From the NCBI RefSeq assembly GCF_002607855.1, contig NZ_AWQQ01000042.1:73677-137676 (forward strand): DNA of 64,000 bases. Reading direction: 5' to 3'. Position 1 is the first letter of the stretch. Every line of letters begins with the position of its first letter. Source of the DNA: Desulforamulus profundi. GTDB lineage: Bacteria; Bacillota_B; Desulfotomaculia; Desulfotomaculales; Desulfotomaculaceae. The notes beneath the pieces are model-generated. The model was given only the letters and a program-made list of their open reading frames with translations. It had not been told where the DNA came from and did not search any database. Below, piece after piece: positions 1 through 9,043 of the stretch. A program made the position numbers and the translations under genes.

Positions 1-36
1 AAGAAGCTGGTATTAGAACTGAAGGACGATGCTTAA
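1..36 (+). CDS. murD: UDP-N-acetylmuramoylalanine-D-glutamate ligase, 3' end
   Basis: Only the last 11 codons and a TAA stop are inside the window; the tail reads KKLVLELKDDA. The identification rests mainly on position: in Gram-positive dcw clusters murD lies directly before the ftsW/spoVE gene and murG, and MurD proteins often end in a short LVLEL-like strand. The enzyme would add D-Glu to UDP-MurNAc-L-Ala in the cytoplasm. Confidence 0.6.
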   Translation, partial: KKLVLELKDDA

Positions 37-109
37 GGCAAAGCATTAGGGGTATTCTCCCGGGGGGCCGTTGGCCATTGTTTTTTAGAAAGTGGCTTAA
101 AATTTCATA

Positions 110-139
110 TTGACAACAAATTCGATAGGTTCCTACAAT
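110..139 (+). promoter_or_regulatory. sigma-A-type promoter before ftsW
   Basis: A perfect -35 TTGACA (110-115) is followed after 18 nt by TACAAT (134-139). It lies between murD and ftsW, so ftsW-murG can probably be transcribed apart from upstream mur genes. A weak hairpin with a T-run (about 66-87) precedes it. Confidence 0.6.
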
Positions 140-142
140 GCC

Positions 143-206
143 CCAAAAGCCAAAAGCCAAAAGCCAAAAGCCAAAAGCCATTCCGACGTCTGACGACCGA
201 CGACTG
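143..206 (+). repeat. tandem 7-mer repeat in the ftsW leader
   Basis: Five perfect copies of ccaaaag (143-177) run into a degenerate gacgac/gactg repeat (183-206). The array lies between the promoter and the ftsW ribosome binding site. It happens to be open in the ftsW frame, which gives a false 29-residue N-terminal extension rich in KPKAKSQ. Confidence 0.8.
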
Positions 207-224
207 AAAAAGGAGGTAGAAACG

Positions 225-1325
225 ATGCGTTTAAAGAAGAGACCACCGGATTTTGTATTGTTTCTGACGGTTCTTATTTTATTAAGTATCGGTCTGATTA
301 TGGTCTTTTCTTCCAGCGAATATGCAACCATGGTACGGTACGGCGACAGCTTCTACTTCTTTAAAAGGCAGCTTCTATGGGCGCTTCTCGGACTGGCAGC
401 CATGTTTTTCATGATGAATTTTGATTATTACCGGTTGAAACGTTGGGTAGGACCTATTATTTTGACCGGGTTCATCCTGCTGGTGGCAGTACTGCTGCCG
501 GGTGTCGGCCAGGTGGTAAACGGGGCACGCCGGTGGATCGATCTAGGCTTTATGGCTTTTTCACCGGCCGAGTTGGTAAAACTCTGTATGATTATGTTTG
601 TGGCCTTTGGATTGTCAAAAAAGGAGAGAAGTTAAACTCCTTCAGGGAGGGGTTGCTGCCTTACCTGGCTGTCATGGTGCTGGCGGCAGGATTGATTTTA
701 TTGCAGCCCGACCTGGGGACAGCCATTGTTTTGTGCGGCACGATCTTTATCATGTTTTTTGCCGCCGGGGCCAAAATCTCCCACCTGGGAGGACTGATGG
801 GCCTGGGTTTGGTGGCAGTGTCATTGGCCATTTACTTTGAGCCTACCGGATGAGACGTTTTCTGGCCTTTCTGGACCCGGAAGCAGACCCCCAGGGAACA
901 GGGTATCACATTATCCAATCCCTTTATGCCCTGGGTTCCGGCGGGTTATTCGGGGTAGGATTGGGACAAAGCAAACAAAAATTTCTTTACCTGCCGGAAA
1001 ACCACACGGACTTTATTTTCGCCATTACTGGAGAAGAGCTTGGCTTTATCGGGGCCACTTTGATTGTCTTGCTTTTTATTATGTTTGTCTGGCGTGGTCT
1101 GAAAATCGCAGTTACGTCGCCGGACCCTTTGCCAGCCTGCTGGCGGCGGGCATTACCAGCGGTATCGCCCTGCAGGCACTGATCAACATGGGAGTGGTAA
1201 CCGGGTCCATGCCGGTCACCGGCGTTCCGCTGCCCTTCATCAGCTATGGGGGTACATCGCTGCTTTTTACCCTGTCCGGCATTGGCATCGTCCTGAATAT
1301 ATCAAAGTACACAACCCCACGATGA
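225..1325 (+). CDS. ftsW: SEDS-family peptidoglycan polymerase FtsW/SpoVE (three frame breaks)
   Basis: Multi-pass membrane glycosyltransferase that polymerises lipid II at the septum, normally with a class B PBP. The start is ATG 225 behind AGGAGG, because upstream in-frame codons are repeat sequence. SEDS hallmarks are GARRWIDLG, FSPAELVKL, ADPQGTGYHIIQS, HTDFIFAI.GEELG and the C-terminal PFISYGGTS. Reading continues only if single bases are restored at the A-run 617-622, at T844 and at T-run 1128-1130; this gives about 367 residues, a normal length. Position between murD and murG fits FtsW or the sporulation paralogue SpoVE, and I cannot separate them. The breaks look like sequence errors, not inactivation. 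Confidence 0.9.
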
Positions 1326-1357
1326 ATATAAATTATTGAAACATCGTATAATTTAAA

Positions 1358-1421
1358 GTTCAAACAGAACTTCGAAATGAGGTTGGAAGTCGAACTTCGA
1401 AGTTCCAATCTCGAACTTCGA
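1358..1421 (+). repeat. palindromic gaacttcg repeat before murG
   Basis: Degenerate repeats of gaacttcga/gaagttc, including the perfect 14-bp palindrome GAACTTCGAAGTTC, fill the ftsW-murG gap and stop just before the murG ribosome binding site. The array is open in the murG frame and would add a false N-terminus. Confidence 0.7.
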
Positions 1422-1436
1422 GAAGAGGTGAAGGCT

Positions 1437-2552
1437 GTGCGTGCCATCTTAACGGGCGGCGGTACCGGTGGCCACATATACCCGGCCCTGGCCATTGCAA
1501 GAGGCCTGCAAAACCGTTTCCCCGATACAGAAATCCTATATGTAGGAACCAACCGTGGTCTTGAGGCGGACATCGTACCCAAGGCCAATTTCCCTTTTCA
1601 GGCCATTACCGTATCCGGCCTGGAAAGAAAGCTTTCTTTGGCCAATCTCAAGGTGCTGTGGCAGGCCTGGCAGGGCTGCCGGGAGGCGGCCCGTATAATG
1701 AAAACCTTTAAACCGGATGTTGTGATCGGTACCGGGGGTTATGTCTGCGGGCCGGTGGTGATGGCAGCGGCCCGGCGAGGCATACCCACTTTGATTCACG
1801 AGCAAAATGCGCTGCCCGGTATCACCAACAGGCTTCTGTCAAGGTTTGTCGATCAGGTGGCCGTTACCTTTGAGGACTCCGTCAAATACTTTTCCGGTAA
1901 AGCCAAGGTAGTGGTTACCGGCCTGCCGGTTCGACCGGAAATCATGCAGACCGACAGAACGAAGGCTCTGACATCCCTGAATTTACATGGCGAAAAACTG
2001 ACCCTGCTGGTCTTTGGCGGCAGCCTGGGGGCCCGGCGCATAAACCAGGCCATGGTGGAGGTTGTAAAAAGATACGCCAACGACCAGAAGGTACAGGTAC
2101 TGCATGCCACCGGACAACTGGGCTACCAGGAATTTCTTCATGAATTAGCAAACAACGGTATTGTTTTGGATAAATATGTCAATATTATCGTTAAACCCTA
2201 TTTGTATAATATGCACGAAGCACTGGCCGCTGCGGATCTGGTGATCAGCCGTGCCGGGGCGGCGACCCTGGCGGAACTTACCGTTTCAGGCCTGCCGTCC
2301 GTTCTGATCCCTTATCCCTATGCCTCGGAAAATCATCAGGAACATAACGCCCGGGCACTGGCGGACCGGGGAGCGGCGGTGCTGATCAAGGATGCGGATC
2401 TGACGGGCGGCAAACTGGTTGAAACCGTCGAAAACATCATCAACGATCCCAACAGGTTGGAAAAAATGTCGCGGGACAGCCAAAAAATGGGGCGGCCCGG
2501 GGCCCTTCATGATATTATAAAAAGCGTGGAGCAGATTTTGCCGCGGCAATAA
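1437..2552 (+). CDS. murG: UDP-GlcNAc:undecaprenyl-PP-MurNAc-pentapeptide GlcNAc transferase
   Basis: Makes lipid II from lipid I on the inner face of the membrane (GT28 family). I place the start at GTG 1437 after AGAAGAGG: the protein then begins [21 protein letters not shown], the canonical MurG start, and is 371 residues long. Visible motifs are the N-terminal glycine loop [23 protein letters not shown] at the second Rossmann domain, [11 protein letters not shown] for donor binding, and [14 protein letters not shown]. The frame is intact. The next gene, murC, follows after 226 nt. Confidence 0.95.
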   Translation: MRAILTGGGTGGHIYPALAIARGLQNRFPDTEILYVGTNRGLEADIVPKANFPFQAITVSGLERKLSLANLKVLWQAWQGCREAARIMKTFKPDVVIGTGGYVCGPVVMAAARRGIPTLIHEQNALPGITNRLLSRFVDQVAVTFEDSVKYFSGKAKVVVTGLPVRPEIMQTDRTKALTSLNLHGEKLTLLVFGGSLGARRINQAMVEVVKRYANDQKVQVLHATGQLGYQEFLHELANNGIVLDKYVNIIVKPYLYNMHEALAAADLVISRAGAATLAELTVSGLPSVLIPYPYASENHQEHNARALADRGAAVLIKDADLTGGKLVETVENIINDPNRLEKMSRDSQKMGRPGALHDIIKSVEQILPRQ

Positions 2553-2649
2553 CGAAAAATCATTGCCGGGGCAGTCTTTTGTTGGCGGAACAGGACAAGC
2601 CCTTGGCGAATGGTTTGGGCAGTAACACCTCCCGGAGGAGATGCATAGT

Positions 2650-2778
2650 ATGCTTAACAGAAACGCTCTTTTACGGGGAATAAAGGTTGCCCGACTTTCT
2701 ACCAAGCGGTGCAGCAGCTACAGATTAGGATGGGTTTTCACCCTGGGAGCAGTCTTGTTTCGGGAAGGAGTGATGTGA
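2650..2778 (+). CDS. possible 42-residue leader peptide before murC
   Basis: ATG 2650 lies 8 nt after a good GGAGGAG and opens a 42-codon frame ending TGA 2776-2778, immediately before the murC GTG. The product is basic, with one weakly hydrophobic stretch (LGWVFTLGAVLF) near its end. No family is recognised. It could couple translation into murC or be chance; the ribosome binding site and abutting stop are the only support. Confidence 0.25.
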   Translation: MLNRNALLRGIKVARLSTKRCSSYRLGWVFTLGAVLFREGVM

Positions 2779-4160
2779 GTGCAGGGAAAGCTAAAAAGAA
2801 TTCATTTTGTTGGCATCGGCGGTGCCGGTATGAGTGGGATTGCCACAGTCCTGCTGGGTACGGGCGGCTACCGGGTGTCAGGTTCCGATATTAAAAGGTC
2901 TGCCGTTGTTGAACGGCTGGAGGCAATGGGCGCTGTATGCAGCATCGGGCACGAGGCCCGTACTATTGACGGTGACATCGACATGGTCGTCGTTTCTACG
3001 GCCATTTCTCCCGACAATCCGGAAGTACTGGAGGCAAAGCGCCTGGGCATCCCGCTGGTGAAAAGAGGGGAAATGCTGGCCCGGTTGATGAGAGAAAAAC
3101 GAGGCATTGCAGTGGCCGGAGCACACGGAAAAACCACCACCACGTCCATGACAGCCCTGGTCCTGGAAGAGAACGGGCTGGATCCCACCATACTCATCGG
3201 AGGTGACTTGAGCAATATCGGTGGGAACGCTAAACTGGGCCGCGGGGAATTCCTGGTGGCCGAGGCGGATGAAAGCGATGGTTCATTTTTATTGTTGGAC
3301 CCTCGGGTGGCTGTGGTCACCAACATCGAGGACGACCACTTGGACTATTACGGACACCAGGAGAAGCTTGTTATGGCTTTTCAGGAATTTCTCCACAAGG
3401 TGCCGGCGGACGGGTTGGCGGTGATTTGCCTGGATGATCCAATCCTGAAAGAAATGAGAGAGGGGCTGCCCTGTCCGGTGATCACCTATGGATCAAAGGA
3501 TTCCGGTGCGGATTACGTTTTGCAATCCTTTGCAACAAAGGAAGGAATAAACTGCGGGGAAGTGTACTTTCGAGGAGAGAGGCTTGGCACGCTGGAACTG
3601 CATATTCCCGGCTATCATAATCTTTTAAACGCCCTGGCCGCCTTGGCGGTGGGCCGTCACCTGGGTCTTGATTTTGCTGAAATCAACAGGGCTTTGCACC
3701 TGTTTAAAGGAGCCAAAAGACGTTATCAATTGATTGGGGAAGCCAGGGGATTAAGGTTGTAGACGACTATGCACATCACCCCACAGAAGTGAAGGCTACC
3801 CTGCAGGCAGCAAGATCGGCACACCCGGGAAGAATTATTGCGGTTTTTCAACCCCACAGGTATACCCGGACCCGCCAGCTGTACCGGGAATTTGGGCAAT
3901 CCTTTAGCAAGGCGGACATGGTCATTTTAACCGACATTTATGCCGCCAGCGAGCAACCCATTGAGGGCGTTCATACAAAACGGATTGTTAAAGCCGTTCC
4001 CAGGCAGGAAGGTCAGCAGATTATTTACCTGCCTACCTTGAAAGACGCGGCAGATTTCCTGGCAAAGGAAGCCAGAGGCGGAGATTTGGTTTTAACCATG
4101 GGCGCCGGAGATGTTTGGACCCTGGGCGGGGAACTGCTGAGGAGACTGGAGGAAAAGTAG
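2779..4160 (+). CDS. murC: UDP-N-acetylmuramate-L-alanine ligase (one frame break)
   Basis: ATP-dependent Mur ligase that adds L-Ala to UDP-MurNAc in the cytoplasm. GTG 2779 follows GGAAGGAG. The N-terminal UDP-binding loop GIGGAGMSGIA (about residues 12-22), the P-loop AGAHGKTTTT (about 113-122), EADESDGSF and the C-terminal QPHRYTRT are present. The conserved VVDDYAHHPTEVKA region is read only if one G is restored in the run at 3746-3749. The joined length is 460 residues, normal for MurC. The stop is one base from murB. Confidence 0.92.
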
Positions 4161-4161
4161 C

Positions 4162-5072
4162 ATGAGTTATACTTCACTGGCGGGTGAACTTCAGTCACTG
4201 GTCAAGGGATCCGTACGGATCAATGAGCCAATGAAGAAGCACACCACCTGGCGAATTGGTGGCGCTGCCGACCTTTTTGTCGATCCCAGTGACAAGGAAG
4301 ATATTCGTCGGACGGTGGAGTTTGCCGCAAACCATCATATTCCTCTGACAGTGATCGGAAATGGGTCAAACCTGCTGGTAAAGGACGGCGGCATCAGGGG
4401 GATGGTTCTTAAGGTAGGGCGGGGACTGGCGGGGATCTCAGTGGAGGGTACTACCATCAAAGCCGGTGCCGGAGCCATGCTGCCGGAGCTGGCGGTAGCG
4501 GCCTGTAAGGCCGGGGTAGGCGGTTTTGAATTTGCCGCAGGGATTCCCGCTCCCTGGGAGGGGCCATTGTCATGAATGCCGGGGCCATGAACGGCTGTGT
4601 GGAGGATGTCCTGTTATCCATAGAGGTGTTAAATGAAAATAACCAGTTTGTAACCCTAAGCAAAGAAGAACTGGGCTTTTCTTACCGCTCCAGCAATTTA
4701 CAGGACAAACCGATCATTTGCGTGTCCACCCTCTGGCAGGGTTATGCAAAAGATAAGGATTTAATTGAGCAGGAAACCCGGGATTATTTATTGAAAAGGA
4801 AAGCCGTCCAGCCACAGGGGTATCCCAATGCGGGCAGTGTCTTTAAGAATCCCGAGGGAGATTTTGCGGGAAAATTAATTGAAGCATGCAGGGGCAAAGG
4901 ACTCAGGGTCGGGGATGCCGAGGTTTCAACCAAACATGCCAACTGGATTTTAAACCTTGGCAATGCCACTGCACGTGATGTTCTGACTCTGATAGACAAA
5001 ATAAAGAAAATGGTGCAGGACCGTTTCGGGGTATCCCTGCACCTGGAAGTGAGAGTGTTGGGAGAAGACTAG
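4162..5072 (+). CDS. murB: UDP-N-acetylenolpyruvoylglucosamine reductase (one frame break)
   Basis: FAD/NADPH enzyme that reduces UDP-GlcNAc-enolpyruvate to UDP-MurNAc. ATG 4162 follows the murC stop; GGAGG lies inside the murC end. FAD-domain motifs include [17 protein letters not shown] and, across the break, [19 protein letters not shown]; the first half fits only after adding one G near 4549. The C-terminal domain has [11 protein letters not shown], which carries the catalytic Ser of type II MurB, and [11 protein letters not shown]. About 303 residues when joined. Placement between murC and murA is typical. Confidence 0.93.
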
Positions 5073-5086
5073 GCGGAGGTGGCAAC

Positions 5087-6338
5087 GTGGAGAAGTTCGT
5101 GATTGTAGGAGGCAACCGCCTAAAGGGTTCCATCAAGGCAAACGGATCAAAGAATGCAACCTTACCGATTCTGGCAGCAACTTTGCTAAGCGGCGGTGTA
5201 TGTGCAATTCATCAAGTACCCAGTTTAAGAGACGTTTTTGTCATGCAGGAACTTCTTGCCTATCTGGGGGCCAAGGTAACCTTTGAGGGCAATACTATGA
5301 CGGTGGACAGTACCCATGTACAGTCCCAAGAGATTTCAGAGGACCTGATGAGAAAAATGAGGGCGTCCAATCTCGTTTTAGGTCCACTGCTCGGTCGTTT
5401 CGGCAACGTGAGGATCTCACATCCGGGGGGGTGCAACATCGGGTCCCGTCCTATGAATCTTCATTTCAGAGGTTTATCAGCCCTGGGGGCAAAGATCTCG
5501 GAAAAATTTGGTTATATTACAGCAGAAACCAGCCAGTTAACTGGTACGGTAATACATTTTGACGTTCCCAGTGTAGGGGCTACGGAAAATTTAATGATGG
5601 CCGGGGTACTGGCAGAAGGCACCACCGTCATACGGAATGCGGCCAAGGAACCGGAGATTGTGGATTTGCAGAATTTTCTCAACGCCATGGGCGCCAAGAT
5701 TGTCGGCGCCGGTACCGATGTTATTCGTATTGAAGGGGTGAAAGAATTGGGTTCGGTCACCCACACCGTTATTCCGGATCGTATCGAGGCAGGGACCCAT
5801 ATGATCGCCGGGGCCGTTACCCAGGGGGATGTCACGGTAACCAATGTCATCCCGGAGCATCTTGACCCCGTCATCTATAAACTAAGGGAAGCCGGTGTAG
5901 AGGTGGATGTGGGTGACGATTGGGTGCGTGTTCAGGGTACCGGGCAGCTCAAGGCCGTAGATATTAAAACCATGCCTTACCCGGGCTTTCCAACGGATAT
6001 GCAGTCCCAAATGATGGCCCTGCTGACCATCGCCGAAGGGACCAGTGTCATTACCGAGACCATCTTTGAAAATCGCTTTAAACATGTACCGGAATTCCGC
6101 AGAATGGGAGCAGACATTTACCTGGAAGGGCACACGGCGGTGGTCAAGGGAGTTAAGCGCTTGACCGGGGCCTGTGTGGAGGCCACCGACCTTCGGGCGG
6201 GGGCGGCCCTTATCCTGGCAGCTGGCCGGGGAAGACGGTACGGTGTTAAGCAATATTGAACACATTGACAGGGGTTATGAAAGAATCGAAAAGAAATACA
6301 ATGCTCTGGGTGCACGTATTATTAGAGTCAACAGTTAG
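5087..6338 (+). CDS. murA: UDP-N-acetylglucosamine 1-carboxyvinyltransferase (break near C-terminus)
   Basis: First committed step of peptidoglycan synthesis: transfers enolpyruvate from PEP to UDP-GlcNAc. GTG 5087 follows [20 protein letters not shown] holds the Lys-Asn pair and [12 protein letters not shown] the catalytic, fosfomycin-sensitive Cys (about residue 117). The frame runs off at about 6221-6224; after two restored bases (a gccctg reading) or one removed base, the rest reads [20 protein letters not shown] to the TAG at 6336-6338. That gives about 417 residues, the usual size. A terminator overlaps the stop codon. Confidence 0.92.
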
Positions 6339-6351
6339 TGACTCTTTTTTT
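6324..6351 (+). terminator. rho-independent terminator after murA
   Basis: AGAGTCA (6324-6330) pairs with TGACTCT (6339-6345) around an 8-nt loop and runs into seven T. The stem includes the murA stop region and closes the mur operon. Confidence 0.75.
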
Positions 6352-6361
6352 AGTTTTGCCT

Positions 6362-6391
6362 TGGACAAGTACTGTTCGTTTAAGTTATAAT
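6362..6391 (+). promoter_or_regulatory. sigma-A-type promoter before divIB
   Basis: TGGACA (6362-6367), 18-nt spacer, perfect TATAAT (6386-6391). It lies just after the murA terminator and would start the divIB to ftsZ transcript. Confidence 0.65.
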
Positions 6392-6435
6392 GTTGTCAAA
6401 GCATAGAAGGAAAAATTTAGGCAAGGAGTGGGACT

Positions 6436-7191
6436 GTGTATCGACCTCGTGCAGCAACCCCACGAAAGAAGAACCACTTGGTACAAAGTGTTTTTTTTAT
6501 TTTACTGGTGGCAGCGGCGATGTATGTTTTACTCCAGTCGCCTTTTTTTCAGATCAAAACCATTACCGTGAACGGTAATCGCCAGTTGAGCGAGGAAGAA
6601 GTTATTCAGTTTTCCGGTATCCACCGTAATGCAAACATCTTTAAGATCAGCCTGTCTGAGGCCGAAAAGAGGTTGAGTCTGATCCCTTTAATCAAGAATT
6701 CAGAAATGAAGCGTTCCCTGCCCAATAAGATCAAAATTACTGTTGTGGAAAGGAAAGCTGTGGCGCTTCTCCCGGTACAAAACGGCTTTATTAAAGTGGA
6801 TGCCGATGGGGTATACTTGCAAAAGGGACAGATTGCTTCGGCTTTGCCCATTATTACCGGCTTGCAGGTAAAGGCAAACGAGCCGGGTAAGCCCATTGAA
6901 TCGGAAACCCTGCCGGTGGCCTTAAATGCTCTGTCCCAATTGCCTCGCTCATTAGTCATGAAATTATCGGAATTAAATATAAATAAAGCTGGACAGATCA
7001 ATCTGTATACCATCGACGGTGTACAGGGGAGACTGGGATTGCCCAGGGATCTTGAATACAAAGGCATGGTTTTTCAGCAGGTCGTAAACAGCCTGAAGCA
7101 GCCTGGGAATCAAATACAATACATAGACCTGTCCAACCCCAGGGTGCCTGTGGTCAAATATTCAAAGCATCAACCGGAGGGCCAACAGTGA
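6436..7191 (+). CDS. ftsQ: cell division protein FtsQ/DivIB
   Basis: Bitopic divisome protein that links FtsL/DivIC to the septal synthase. GTG 6436 is preceded by AAGGAG. A short basic cytoplasmic N-terminus (RPRAATPRKKNH) precedes one membrane segment (about residues 17-36), then a POTRA domain starting IKTITVNGNRQLSEEEV and the beta domain. The 251-residue length is normal. It overlaps the next gene by 4 nt (ATG within the stop), so the two are translationally coupled. Confidence 0.9.
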   Translation: MYRPRAATPRKKNHLVQSVFFILLVAAAMYVLLQSPFFQIKTITVNGNRQLSEEEVIQFSGIHRNANIFKISLSEAEKRLSLIPLIKNSEMKRSLPNKIKITVVERKAVALLPVQNGFIKVDADGVYLQKGQIASALPIITGLQVKANEPGKPIESETLPVALNALSQLPRSLVMKLSELNINKAGQINLYTIDGVQGRLGLPRDLEYKGMVFQQVVNSLKQPGNQIQYIDLSNPRVPVVKYSKHQPEGQQ

Positions 7192-7889
7192 AAGTGAAAA
7201 AATACCAGTGGGGCGTTGTACTGGTTGGCATCGTATTGGGCTTAATGTTGACGGTCCAGTACAGATCTTACAAAGAAATTAACGAAACGCCGCCCATCGC
7301 CAGAGTGCAAACCCTCTCCAAAGAAATCAATCAAAAAAGAGAAGAACGCAACAAACTGCAGAAGCGGGTGAACGAGCTGCGGGAGAAACTGGATAAAAAG
7401 GCTACGGTATCCGATGTCAGCCGCACAGAATTGGAAACCTACCGGATTATTGCCGGCACCAAAGCGGTAACCGGACCGGGCGTGGAAGTGATGCTCAGTG
7501 ACAGCAACGTGGCCCTGCCGCCCGGACAGGACCCCAATTTATACGTACTGCATGATGAAGATGTTCTGCGGGTTCTCAATGAATTAAAAGCAGCGGGGGC
7601 GGAGGCCATCGCTTTAAACGGTGTCCGGTTAATCGCCACCAGTGAGATACGCTGTATTGGACCCACCATCCTCACCAACAAGAATAAAAGGCTGCCTGCT
7701 CCTTTTACCATTACCGCCATAGGGAATCCGGACACCCTGGAGAACTCGTTGTTTATGAAGGGCGGCGTGGTGGAGCAGTTGAAAATCTGGGGCATCCAGG
7801 TGCAGGTGCGGAAGAAAACCAGCCTGGAAATCTCCGAGTACACCGGGCCCACCACCTTTGAGTACGCCCGGCCGGTAGAGGAAAAATAA
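7188..7889 (+). CDS. DUF881 family membrane-anchored protein (first copy)
   Basis: 233 residues: one N-terminal membrane helix (about 8-24), a short coiled coil (about 45-70, KEINQKREERNKLQKRVNEL), then a DUF881 domain with GPGVEVMLSD, LHDEDVLRVLNELKAAGAE and ALNGVRLIATSEIRC. DUF881 proteins (YlxW/YlxX of Bacillus) are found between divIB and ftsA/ftsZ in Firmicutes; their function is not settled. The ATG overlaps the divIB stop. Confidence 0.85.
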   Translation: MKVKKYQWGVVLVGIVLGLMLTVQYRSYKEINETPPIARVQTLSKEINQKREERNKLQKRVNELREKLDKKATVSDVSRTELETYRIIAGTKAVTGPGVEVMLSDSNVALPPGQDPNLYVLHDEDVLRVLNELKAAGAEAIALNGVRLIATSEIRCIGPTILTNKNKRLPAPFTITAIGNPDTLENSLFMKGGVVEQLKIWGIQVQVRKKTSLEISEYTGPTTFEYARPVEEK

Positions 7890-7900
7890 GGCGGGATGGT

Positions 7901-8608
7901 ATGAATAAAACACTTTATATTTCCATCGCAGTGGTCTCAGTGGTTTTGGGATTGATGGTGGCTTTTCAATTCCGGACCGCCGGCAGGGTGGATTCCGGTG
8001 TACCCATAGATCGCGTGCAACTGCTGACAACCGAGTTAAAACAAATCGAAAAGGAATATACCACGCTGTTAATTGAAGCAAACGACCTGGAAAGTAAACT
8101 GGCCCAGGCGGAAAAAGGCCGTCCCGAGGCATCCCAGGCGGTTCAGAAGGAATTGCAAAAGGTTCGCCAAATTGCCGGGATGACTGAATTGGAAGGCCCC
8201 GGCGTGGAGGTCACCCTGGCGCCCATTAAAAAGGAAGACCTGCAGGCAGGGGAAAACCTTTTTACCGTGCGGGACGAGGACCTGCTTAGAGTTATCAACG
8301 AACTGAGGGGCGCCGGGGCGGAGGCCCTGGCCATTAACGGTCAGAGAATTATTTCCAACAGTGAAATCCGCCTGGCGGGTACCTTTATTGATGTCAACCT
8401 GACAAGAATTTCCCCCCCTTACTCCGTGCTGGCCATCGGAGCGCCGGACCAGCTGGAGAGCGCCCTGCTCATTAAAGGCGGTCTGGTGGACACCATGCGG
8501 AACTGGGGAGTTGCTGTTAACGTTGCCAAAAAAGAAACGCTGACGGTGCCGGCTTATAAGCATCGTATTCACATCGAATATGCCAAACCGCTGAAGGAGG
8601 AAAAATAA
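7901..8608 (+). CDS. DUF881 family membrane-anchored protein (second copy)
   Basis: A tandem paralogue of the preceding gene, 235 residues, with the same plan: membrane helix (about 4-22), coiled coil (about 42-72), DUF881 domain with GPGVEVTLAP, VRDEDLLRVINELRGAGAE and AINGQRIISNSEIR. Paired DUF881 genes suggest a heteromeric partner role at the septum, an inference only. It is followed after 2 nt by sbp. Confidence 0.85.
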   Translation: MNKTLYISIAVVSVVLGLMVAFQFRTAGRVDSGVPIDRVQLLTTELKQIEKEYTTLLIEANDLESKLAQAEKGRPEASQAVQKELQKVRQIAGMTELEGPGVEVTLAPIKKEDLQAGENLFTVRDEDLLRVINELRGAGAEALAINGQRIISNSEIRLAGTFIDVNLTRISPPYSVLAIGAPDQLESALLIKGGLVDTMRNWGVAVNVAKKETLTVPAYKHRIHIEYAKPLKEEK

Positions 8609-8610
8609 CC

Positions 8611-8952
8611 ATGTGGGCAGGTGTTTTGTTGGCCATGGTGGGACTGACCCTGGGGGTTATCGTAGGTTTGAATGTTCCCATGGTGTTACCCCAGGTCTAT
8701 GCCCAGTACCTGGGGCTGGGGGTACTGGCGGCATTGGATTCGGTTTTTGGCGGCATCCGGGCGGCCCTGGAAGATCACTATGACAACCATATTTTTGTGA
8801 CGGGCTTTTTCAGCAATATCTTACTGGCTGCCGGTCTGGCCTATATCGGAACCAAATTGGGTGTTCCGCTGAGCACAGCGGCAGTGGTGGCCTTTGGCGT
8901 GCGTTTATTTCAAAATCTCGCTATTATACGGCGGCATTTATTAAAAAAATAA
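8611..8952 (+). CDS. sbp: small basic membrane protein (DUF1290/Sbp)
   Basis: 113 residues with three hydrophobic segments (about 4-24, 27-45, 67-98) and the family signature YLGLGVLAALDSVFGGIRA. Sbp lies before ftsA in many Firmicutes. ATG 8611 follows AAGGAGG inside the DUF881 end, so coupling is likely. Function is unknown; the context points to division. Confidence 0.88.
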   Translation: MWAGVLLAMVGLTLGVIVGLNVPMVLPQVYAQYLGLGVLAALDSVFGGIRAALEDHYDNHIFVTGFFSNILLAAGLAYIGTKLGVPLSTAAVVAFGVRLFQNLAIIRRHLLKK

Positions 8953-9043
8953 AGTATTTTTTTGGTAAAATAGCAAAAGGGAATTTCTATTCTATGTAGA
9001 ATTTTACATTTTAAGTAAACAGTTACACTGGGAGGTGCCTGGC

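Noticed and set aside
138..224. Lys/Pro-rich N-terminus of FtsW
   Set aside because: It is a translated ccaaaag microsatellite upstream of a proper AGGAGG and ATG 225.
1392..1407. LexA/SOS box before murG
   Set aside because: The palindrome GAACTTCGAAGTTC has a 6-nt centre, while Gram-positive LexA boxes (GAAC-N4-GTTC) have 4. It is better explained as part of the local repeat array.
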